This document shows, piece after piece, positions 1 through 6,330 of a stretch of DNA of 27,133 nt (position 1 is the first letter of the stretch; every line of letters begins with the position of its first letter). Under the pieces are notes generated by a model, which saw only the letters and a program-made list of their open reading frames with translations, searched no databases and was not told where the DNA came from. The stretch is from a virus: the IMG/VR virus record IMGVR_UViG_3300001848_000312, positions 1 to 27,133 of that record; one strand, 5' to 3'. A program made the position numbers and the translations under genes.

Positions 1-171
1 GTCAAGTATGCTGCGCCGAGTGCGGGGTGGTTTTGGCAGGCGCATAACTGTGACAAGTATGCCAACGCCAAGGACTACAACGGCCTGACCAAAGTCATCA
101 ACGGCGGGTTGTTTGGAGCCGAGCAAAGGGTGGCGTTCATGCACCAAGCCGAGCGTGTACTTGGCGCTTGA
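1..171 (+). CDS. C-terminal end of a GH19 chitinase-like endolysin (5' truncated by window edge)
   Basis: Frame 1 is open from the window edge to a TGA at 169-171 and gives 56 residues. The visible end contains SAGWFWQAHNCDKYAN followed by GLTKVINGGLFGAEQR. The pattern of an aromatic-rich start, then 'T-x-x-INGG-x-x-G-x-x-x-R' and a final helix, matches the C-terminal end of the glycoside hydrolase 19 lysozyme/chitinase fold used by many phage endolysins to cut peptidoglycan. The catalytic glutamates lie upstream, outside the window, so activity cannot be judged. It is followed after 30 nt by the first virion gene, which fits a lysis gene embedded in the late operon. A non-lytic GH19 domain on a larger virion protein is possible because the N-terminus is missing. 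Confidence 0.7.
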   Translation, partial: VKYAAPSAGWFWQAHNCDKYANAKDYNGLTKVINGGLFGAEQRVAFMHQAERVLGA

Positions 172-201
172 TGTTTAAACAAGACAGTGAAAAAATAAGC
201 C

Positions 202-2565
202 ATGCCACTACAAAAAATTCTTTTCAAGCCCGGTGTCAACAGAGAGAACACTCGCTACACCACTGAGGGGGGTTGGTACGACTGCGACAAGATTCGTTTT
301 CGTCAAGGCACGCCTGAAAAGATTGGTGGGTGGCAACAAATTTCCAGTTACACCTACGAGGGTGTTTGCAGGTCACTTTGGTCTTGGGACACTTTGGCCG
401 GGGCTAATTTGGTTGGCGTTGGTACAAACCTGCTGTTCTACATCGAGCAAGGCGGGCAGTACAACAACGTCACGCCCCTTCGCAGCCAGCAAATTGGACT
501 GAGCGGCCCCTTCACCGCCACCGCAGGATCAACAACCATCACCGTTACGGCCAATTCGCACGGTGCGCTGACCAATGATTTTGTGACTTTCTATGGCGCT
601 CAAGCTTTAAGCCAGCAGACTTTTACCGTCACAATTGCCAGCCCAGCAGTGTTTACACCTGCGACTTATGTTCCAGCCAACGGCACGGCGGTTGTTTTGT
701 CTACCACTGGTGCTTTGCCGACTGGACTAACTGCCGGGGTTCAATACTACGTTGTCAACAAGACCGGCACTACTTTCCAGTTAGCTAACGTGCCAAACGG
801 CGTAGCAATCAACACTTCGGGCACTCAGTCAGGTACACACTCCGTCTATGTCAACAGCGGCATCACAGCCTCAGTGCTAAACAGCACATTCAAAGTAACA
901 GTGGTAGATGGCAACACCTACACCATTACAGTTCCTGTACTCCCCGGAACTTACGACACGGGTCATGGTGGCAACCCAGTCAACGCTTACTACAACATCC
1001 ACAGCGGTTATGAGCTTGCTCAGCCACTGACAGGCTGGGGCGCTGGCCCTTGGGGGTCAGGTGCTTGGGGCATTGGCACGTCGGGTACATCCGGCGCTAG
1101 GATATGGTCACAAAACAATTTTGGTCAAGATTTGGTCTATGCCTACCGTGGCGGCGCTTTGTATTATTGGAATGCCTACATAGGAGCGACACCAAAAGCT
1201 TTTACGATAACAATTGCTACCCCCGGCGTTGTCACGCTGTCTTCAGGTTCTTTGATTGATGGAACGGCTGTGGTTTTGTTGACAACTGGGTCTTTGCCGA
1301 CTGGTTTAACTTCTGGTACTGTGTATTACACAGGCGGGGCCTCTGGAGGAACATGCAAACTTGCAACCTCTTACGCCAACGCCCTTGCCGGTACATTCAT
1401 CACAACCACTGGCACGCAGTCAGGTACACACTACCTTTCGCCTTATGGCATTCCAGTTACTTCATTGGGCGGCGCATCAAATGTTCCGGACTACGTCAAT
1501 ATTGTGTTTGTGTCTGATGCCAGCCGGTTCACAATGGCGTTTGGATGCACACCTTACGGTGGTGGTGAACTTGACCCAATGCTTGTCCGCTGGACAGACC
1601 AAGAATCCGTAGCCAACTGGAAGCCGGAAGCTACCAATCAAGCAGGATTTATTCGCCTGTCGCATGGTTCTGAGATTCGCTCTGTGGTCCAAACCCGTCA
1701 AGAAATTGTGGTTTTGACAGACTCGTCTGTGTATTCGATGCAATACCTTGGTCCTCCTTACATTTGGGGTTCTCAACTGCTTGGCGACAACATATCTATC
1801 GCAGGCTATAACACAGCCATAATTGCATCCGGTGTTGTGTATTGGATGGGTGTAGATAAGTTCTATCGCTACGATGGTCGGGTTCAGACTTTGCGCTGTG
1901 ACTTGCGTCAATACATTTACCAAGACATCAACCTTGACCAACAGGCTCAGTTCTTTGCCTCTACATCTGAAGGGTTTAATGAAGTCTGGTGGTTTTATTG
2001 TTCAGAAAACTCAACAACCATTGACAAGTATGTGGTCTACAACTACGCCGAGGACATTTGGTACTACGGCGCTATGGCCAGAACAGCTTGGTTGGATTCA
2101 GGTTTGATTCCATATCCAATCGCAGCCACTTACAGCAACAATATTGTCTACCATGAATACGGCATGGACGACAACACGACCGGTACTGCCACTGCGATTG
2201 ACTCATACATTTCGTCTTCTGAATTTGATATTGGAGACGGACATAACTTTGGGTTTGTGTGGCGGTTGGTTCCTGACATTACGTTCCGTGGGTCAAGTGC
2301 CACCTCTCCGCAAGTCACTATGACACTACTGCCTTTACAAAACTCAGGCTCTGGATATAACAATCCAACTTCTGAAGGCGGCGTTGACTACGGCACTGTA
2401 ACGCAAGGTGTGTCTGTACCTGTCGAGACGTTTACACAATACCTGTACATTCGGGTGCGTGGTCGCCAAATGGCGTTCAAGGTAGAGGGTAATCAATTAG
2501 GACTTCAGTGGCAACTTGGTGCGCCACGGATTGACATCAAGCCTGATGGTCGAAGAGGTGCTTAA
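202..2565 (+). CDS. Large beta-rich virion protein, tail hub/DNA-stabilisation type
   Basis: This is a 787-residue protein. The N-terminus (KPGVNRENTRYTTEGGWYD, then DKIRFRQGTPEKIGGW) and the core around residues 490-770 (DQESVANW, RLSHGSEIRS, YLGPPYIWGSQLLGDN, YWMGVDKFYRYDGR, FNEVWWFY, YHEYGMDDNTTG) look like the phage proteins usually annotated as stabilisation or tail structural proteins in podoviruses. That family name comes from memory, not a search. The likely role is part of the head-tail connector or tail hub that closes the packaged head. The conserved core appears interrupted twice, at residues about 141-218 and 334-416, by two related beta-rich modules listed separately. No strong Shine-Dalgarno precedes the ATG, but it gives the full conserved N-terminus. 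The stop overlaps the next start (TAATG), which suggests translational coupling. Confidence 0.6.
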   Translation: MPLQKILFKPGVNRENTRYTTEGGWYDCDKIRFRQGTPEKIGGWQQISSYTYEGVCRSLWSWDTLAGANLVGVGTNLLFYIEQGGQYNNVTPLRSQQIGLSGPFTATAGSTTITVTANSHGALTNDFVTFYGAQALSQQTFTVTIASPAVFTPATYVPANGTAVVLSTTGALPTGLTAGVQYYVVNKTGTTFQLANVPNGVAINTSGTQSGTHSVYVNSGITASVLNSTFKVTVVDGNTYTITVPVLPGTYDTGHGGNPVNAYYNIHSGYELAQPLTGWGAGPWGSGAWGIGTSGTSGARIWSQNNFGQDLVYAYRGGALYYWNAYIGATPKAFTITIATPGVVTLSSGSLIDGTAVVLLTTGSLPTGLTSGTVYYTGGASGGTCKLATSYANALAGTFITTTGTQSGTHYLSPYGIPVTSLGGASNVPDYVNIVFVSDASRFTMAFGCTPYGGGELDPMLVRWTDQESVANWKPEATNQAGFIRLSHGSEIRSVVQTRQEIVVLTDSSVYSMQYLGPPYIWGSQLLGDNISIAGYNTAIIASGVVYWMGVDKFYRYDGRVQTLRCDLRQYIYQDINLDQQAQFFASTSEGFNEVWWFYCSENSTTIDKYVVYNYAEDIWYYGAMARTAWLDSGLIPYPIAATYSNNIVYHEYGMDDNTTGTATAIDSYISSSEFDIGDGHNFGFVWRLVPDITFRGSSATSPQVTMTLLPLQNSGSGYNNPTSEGGVDYGTVTQGVSVPVETFTQYLYIRVRGRQMAFKVEGNQLGLQWQLGAPRIDIKPDGRRGA
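622..855 (+). repeat. Inserted beta-rich module, copy 1, inside the 787-aa virion protein
   Basis: The encoded segment runs from FTVTIASPAV through GTAVVLSTTGALPTGLT to GTQSGTHSVYV. It is clearly related to a second segment of the same protein at 1201-1449. DNA similarity persists: TTTGCCGACTGG is shared exactly, and a 21-bp stretch ending GGTACACACT (821-841 versus 1412-1432) differs at one base. It splits a segment that reads as continuous on either side: SHGALTNDFVTFYGAQALS before it and GITASVLNSTF after it. Confidence 0.75.
1201..1449 (+). repeat. Inserted beta-rich module, copy 2, inside the 787-aa virion protein
   Basis: The segment runs from FTITIATPGVV through GTAVVLLTTGSLPTGLT to GTQSGTHYLSPYG and is homologous to the copy at 622-855. 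It sits between YYWNAYIGATPKA and IPVTSLGGASNVP, again splitting what looks like a conserved core. The order of shared motifs is identical in both copies, so this is a true module duplication and not scattered low complexity. Confidence 0.75.
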
Positions 2566-3440
2566 TGGCAACCTTTGATCCAAAGACGCTTAACTTTAGG
2601 AATCCAGCAGCGCCAAATTTGCCGTTGGCTCCTGAGCTTTATGGCCGTCAGTATCAAGACCAGTTCTCAAATGTTTTGAGGTTGTATTTCAATCAGCTTG
2701 ACAACGCATTTGCGTCTTTGCTAAGTCCAGACGGCGGCAAATACTTAAAGTTCCCATACGGGGCTTTTCACCAAGACGGCACAACCACGCTGTCTTCAAG
2801 CATTACCAACGTGTCTACCACGCCCATCAGTGTGGCTTCAACCACAGGTTTTCCTGCTTCCGGCTGGATACTGATTGAGTCTGAGCTTATTCAGTACACA
2901 GGCACAACCTCCACCACCTTTACCGGAATTACCCGGGGCGTGCTTGGCACAACCAATGTCGCTCACACTGCGGGCGTAGCCGTTGCTGAAGCTCAGGGCA
3001 CAGGATCGCCGACCACCATTGCGGTGATGCAGCTCAACAGTACAGACTACTCCAACACAATTTCCATCAGTTCGACCGATGCAACCAAAATTGTGTTTAC
3101 TGATTCTGGGCTGTACAACTTGCAATTCAGCGTACAGTTGTTGAACTTCACCACAACCGATGACAACGTGACCCTTTGGCTGAGAAAGAACGGCACAGAT
3201 GTCTCCGCCAGTGCAGGCATTGAGCAGGTAAACGGCAAGCACGGCTCAGCTCCCGGCGCAAGGATTGCGGCTTGGAATTATGTGATTGACATCACAGCCA
3301 ACGACTACATCCAAATGGCTTGGACATCAGACAGCGGCAACACGGTAGTAGCCACTTACCCCGCCGGAACCAGCCCCGTACACCCCGTATCTCCAGCTTT
3401 GATCTTGACCGCAACATTTGTATCTAGATTGCCATCGTAA
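2565..3440 (+). CDS. Fibre/decoration-like virion protein with C1q-like C-terminal domain
   Basis: This 291-residue protein has three visible parts. Residues 1-70 are a mostly helical head (LYGRQYQDQFSNVLRLYFNQLDNAF) that probably anchors it to the virion. Residues 73-140 are a Thr/Ser-rich beta module (TTGFPASGWILIESELIQYT, then GITRGVLGTTNVAH) of a kind seen repeatedly in phage structural proteins. Residues about 150-290 read as a jelly roll resembling C1q/TNF-type heads (YNLQFSVQLLNF, LWLRKNGTDV, WNYVIDITANDYIQM, ALILTATFVS), suggesting trimerisation and surface binding. A GAGG ribosome site lies just upstream and the ATG overlaps the previous stop. The likely role is a head or tail appendage with receptor or carbohydrate binding. 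This is inferred from fold-like patterns only. Confidence 0.55.
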   Translation: MATFDPKTLNFRNPAAPNLPLAPELYGRQYQDQFSNVLRLYFNQLDNAFASLLSPDGGKYLKFPYGAFHQDGTTTLSSSITNVSTTPISVASTTGFPASGWILIESELIQYTGTTSTTFTGITRGVLGTTNVAHTAGVAVAEAQGTGSPTTIAVMQLNSTDYSNTISISSTDATKIVFTDSGLYNLQFSVQLLNFTTTDDNVTLWLRKNGTDVSASAGIEQVNGKHGSAPGARIAAWNYVIDITANDYIQMAWTSDSGNTVVATYPAGTSPVHPVSPALILTATFVSRLPS

Positions 3441-3442
3441 TC

Positions 3443-3751
3443 ATGATACCAATAAGAGAAAAGTTATATGAAGATGAAGACGTGTGCTTCATGTGCGATC
3501 ACCTGTTCAACCGGACTGCGATAGCCATGCACTTGAACATCACACCGGGGGCTTGGTCGCTATCTAAATTCAAGAAGTACCGCGATATTTTTGAAAACAA
3601 AATTGTGCCTTCATTTAAAGACAAAATGTATAAGCAAGTGTATGCTACACCCTTTGAAAATGATGTAAAAGCGCACAAGCTCATAGCCATGTTTGGGTTC
3701 AAGAAATTTGACACAAAACCCGGTTTTGTGTTGATGAAACGGGAGATTTAA
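3443..3751 (+). CDS. Small GNAT-like virion-module protein
   Basis: This protein has 102 residues and starts 2 nt after the previous stop. The C-terminal half (KQVYATPFENDVKAHKLIAMFGFKK, written here only as far as Phe-Lys-Lys: VYATPFENDVKAHKLIAM then FGFKK) resembles the last strands and helix of GNAT acetyltransferases, where a 'Y-x-x-P-x-N-x-x-A-x-x-L-x-x-x-x-GF' run is common. The canonical acetyl-CoA loop (Q/R-x-x-G-x-G/A) is not visible, so it may be a structural relative and not an enzyme. Phage T7 gp13 is described as a small protein of this general fold within the internal-protein gene cluster, and the genomic position here is comparable. It could equally be an orphan. Confidence 0.45.
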   Translation: MIPIREKLYEDEDVCFMCDHLFNRTAIAMHLNITPGAWSLSKFKKYRDIFENKIVPSFKDKMYKQVYATPFENDVKAHKLIAMFGFKKFDTKPGFVLMKREI

Positions 3752-3752
3752 T

Positions 3753-4964
3753 ATGCCAGAAATACTAGCAGCAACCGCAGGCGAGAGTCTCTTAGCCTCT
3801 GAAGTCGCGGCCCCAATGTTTGCCGCAGATGCGTCGTTTGTTCCCGCTGCCGGGGCGCTTGGTGAACTTGGTCCAATGGCTGGCATGGGTGCTTTAGGCG
3901 GCGTAGGGGGGTTGTTGGGCGGCGGCGCTTCTTTTGCTGGAACAGGTCTTGGTGCTGGCGGTCTTCAAGGCGGGTTAGGAAGCATCACAGCCGCCGTTGC
4001 ACCAGAAGCGACTGCACAAGTTCAGTCAGCGTTGCAAGCCGCGCAACCCGGCGCTAATCAGATTGCAACTCAAGCAATGCCCGAAGCCACGCAAAGGTGG
4101 CTTGAAAGTTCAACGGCTGGGTATGGGAACGCCGGAACCTCGGACGTCATTAATAGGATAGCCCAAGGATCAGGGGATGAAATTGCTCGTTTGGGTGAGG
4201 CTCAAACATCTGCGCCAACAATGGCTGATGCAATAGACCAGCAAAGAATCGCGGATGCTTATAAGACTGCACAAGAAGTTGGCATGCAGCAACAAACCGG
4301 TAGCGGTGGTCTGATGGATGCCCTCAAAAGCATGGGTTCAAAAGTTGGTGATTGGTGGGATAAGCAACCCACAGAGAAAAAACTTCTTTATGGCGGCGCT
4401 GGACTTCTTGGGGCACAGTCTTTGTTTGGATCAAAACCCGGCGGTGTTCCCACCCCTACACCTTACAGTGGCCCTTTGAGCAAGTTCAAATACGACCCTG
4501 CTTACTACACGCCCACCATCCCCGCACAGCCGGTGCCTTATACGCCAATGTACCGGGACTACCTTAGCTACGCTGATGGCGGCACTGTCATGGATGGCGG
4601 TTCACCCGGCACGCAGTTACAAGGCGCAAACGATCCTTTGATGTTCCAAAGCACGGGTGTCGAACGTATGGCTGGCGGCGGTATCGCCAGCCTTGGAAAT
4701 TATTCGGACGGCGGTCAAATGCTCAAAGGCCCCGGAGACGGCATGTCTGACAGCATCCCTGCCACGATTGCCGGTAAGCAACCCGCCCGCTTGGCCAACG
4801 ACGAGTTCGTGGTTCCTGCCGATGTCGTGTCCCACCTCGGTAATGGGTCGTCAGACGCCGGAGCCAAGCAGTTGTACAAGATGATGGACAAGGTGCGTCA
4901 AGCACGGACAGGCAAAAAAGCACAGGGCAAGCAGATTGATCCAAGTAAGTACTTACCCACATAA
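3753..4964 (+). CDS. Gly/Ala-rich virion protein with conserved C-terminal 'DGMSDSIPATIAG' segment
   Basis: This 403-residue protein is preceded by a GGGAG ribosome site. The first 130 residues are Gly/Ala-rich and hydrophobic (GMGALGGVGGLLGGGASF), consistent with membrane interaction or flexible packing. The middle is helical and Gln-rich. The C-terminal third carries the motifs YADGGTVMDGG, MAGGGIASLGNYSDGG and GPGDGMSDSIPATIAGKQPA, then ARLANDEFVVPADVVSHLGN. I recall that C-terminal block as recurrent in phage virion proteins of uncertain function. Expression in the late operon between two GNAT-like genes fits an internal or ejected virion protein. No enzymatic motif is visible. Confidence 0.55.
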   Translation: MPEILAATAGESLLASEVAAPMFAADASFVPAAGALGELGPMAGMGALGGVGGLLGGGASFAGTGLGAGGLQGGLGSITAAVAPEATAQVQSALQAAQPGANQIATQAMPEATQRWLESSTAGYGNAGTSDVINRIAQGSGDEIARLGEAQTSAPTMADAIDQQRIADAYKTAQEVGMQQQTGSGGLMDALKSMGSKVGDWWDKQPTEKKLLYGGAGLLGAQSLFGSKPGGVPTPTPYSGPLSKFKYDPAYYTPTIPAQPVPYTPMYRDYLSYADGGTVMDGGSPGTQLQGANDPLMFQSTGVERMAGGGIASLGNYSDGGQMLKGPGDGMSDSIPATIAGKQPARLANDEFVVPADVVSHLGNGSSDAGAKQLYKMMDKVRQARTGKKAQGKQIDPSKYLPT

Positions 4965-4966
4965 CC

Positions 4967-5374
4967 ATGCCGTTGCACTACGTTGAACCCCGTTTTTTGC
5001 CGCAGGTGTGGCCGATTGCTGCCCCGCTTTTGCAAAAAGCAATTGACTTAGAACCCGGCGCAATCACAATTGAGCAAGCAGAGTATTTCATTCGGACTGG
5101 ACGTACTTTCTTGTTGGTCTGGGAAGAACCGGAAGTTGGCATCACTGGCGCTGTAACCGTTGAATTTATGGACTATCCAAGAGAGCGGGTAGCGCATGTG
5201 AATTTGATGGGTGGCAAAGGCATTGTTCGGGATCATGTGTTTCAAGAAGCCAAAGAGTGGATGAAAGCCCGAGGCGCTACAAAAGCTCAATGTTGGGCTA
5301 AAGGCACGTTGGTCGATATGTACAAAAAAATGGGCATGGAAAACACCCATCAGGTCATGAGGATTGATTTATGA
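4967..5374 (+). CDS. GNAT-like acetyltransferase-fold protein
   Basis: This 135-residue protein reads as a GNAT fold: FLLVWEEPEVGITGAVTVEF (beta strands 2-4), then VAHVNLMGGKGIVRD at the place of the acetyl-CoA-binding strand and loop, an amphipathic helix (HVFQEAKEWMKARGATK), and a C-terminal AKGTLVDMYKKMGMENTHQV in the 'YxKxGF' position. The loop MGGKGIVRD only partly resembles the Q/RxxGxG/A signature. Proteins of this size sit among the internal virion protein genes of T7-like phages (gp13), where a structural role is assumed. The start lies 2 nt after the preceding stop without a strong ribosome site, and the ATGA at the end overlaps the next start, indicating coupled translation. Confidence 0.55.
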   Translation: MPLHYVEPRFLPQVWPIAAPLLQKAIDLEPGAITIEQAEYFIRTGRTFLLVWEEPEVGITGAVTVEFMDYPRERVAHVNLMGGKGIVRDHVFQEAKEWMKARGATKAQCWAKGTLVDMYKKMGMENTHQVMRIDL

Positions 5375-6321
5375 ATATTGTCAAAAGTTTATTCAACTGG
5401 CTGACTGGGCAACAGTTCATTGCCTACCTTGGCGGCGGAGGCGGAGGCGGAGGATCACCACCCCCACCAGCACCCACACAGTCCAGCGTATACCAGACCA
5501 ACATCCCTGAATATGCTCAGCCTTATGTTGAAAGCATGCTGGGTTCTGCTCAGCAGCAAATCTACAACTACGACGCATCCGGCCATCCCACAGGCATTAA
5601 GCCTTACCAACCGTTCAGCCAAGACCCAAGCAAATACTTTGCAGGGTTTTCACCTATGCAAGAGCAAGGATTCAGCACTGTAGCGAATATGCAGGCGGGT
5701 CCGCAAGGTTTTCAACGGGATGTGGGCGCTTACATGTCGCCCTTTATTCAGAATGCTGTTGCCGCGCAAGAGCGCGAAGCTGCTCGCCAATCTCAAATTC
5801 AAGGACTGGGCCAACAAGCTCAAGCCACGCAAGCCGGTGCTTTTGGCGGGGCGCGAGACGCGTTAATGCGTTCTGAGCGTGAAAGGAACTTAGCCAACTT
5901 GCAAAGCGACATTGCCGCACAGGGTTATCAGAGCGCATTTGCCAATGCACAAAACCAATACAACACAGGGTTTGGGCAACAAACAGGTTTGGCGCAACTT
6001 CAGAACCAGTTTGGTGGTCAGCAGCAACAGTTGGAACAGGCCAAGATCAACCAACAAATTCAAAACTACGCCACGGCTCAGCAGTACCCCATGATGCAGT
6101 TGGCCAATATGAGCAACCTGTTGCGTGGCCTTCCCATGCAAGCCACCACTGTGCAGGGCTATCAAGCAGCGCCTAACCCACTGACACAACTGGGCGGTTT
6201 GGGGCTGACAACGGCTGGGATTCTTGGAAAAATGGGTGCAGAGGGTGGACAGCCCAAAGACTTTAAAAAGAAAAAAATGGCTGCTGGATTGGCCGATTTG
6301 GCTCTGATGAAAATGCAGTAA
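5371..6321 (+). CDS. Gln/Ala-rich internal virion protein
   Basis: This protein has 316 residues. The N-terminus has a short hydrophobic segment (LFNWLTGQQFIAYL), then eight glycines and a proline run (residues about 21-35). It continues with VYQTNIPEYAQPYVESMLGS and a long Gln/Ala-rich helical region (QIQGLGQQAQATQAGAFGGA, then RDALMRSERERNLANLQ), and ends with a Lys-rich stretch (KDFKKKKMAAG). Composition and position fit a helical internal or ejection protein, or a tail-associated protein. No enzyme motif is visible. ATG overlaps the preceding TGA and a GAGG ribosome site lies about 8 nt upstream. I recognise the general type (phage virion proteins starting near poly-Gly then 'PEYAQPY') but not a characterised function. 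Confidence 0.5.
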   Translation: MNIVKSLFNWLTGQQFIAYLGGGGGGGGSPPPPAPTQSSVYQTNIPEYAQPYVESMLGSAQQQIYNYDASGHPTGIKPYQPFSQDPSKYFAGFSPMQEQGFSTVANMQAGPQGFQRDVGAYMSPFIQNAVAAQEREAARQSQIQGLGQQAQATQAGAFGGARDALMRSERERNLANLQSDIAAQGYQSAFANAQNQYNTGFGQQTGLAQLQNQFGGQQQQLEQAKINQQIQNYATAQQYPMMQLANMSNLLRGLPMQATTVQGYQAAPNPLTQLGGLGLTTAGILGKMGAEGGQPKDFKKKKMAAGLADLALMKMQ

Positions 6322-6330
6322 GGAACAAAC

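Noticed and set aside
2565-3440. Diversity-generating retroelement target (C1q-like tip)
   Set aside because: No reverse transcriptase or template repeat is present in the window, and I see no repeat of the 3' end.
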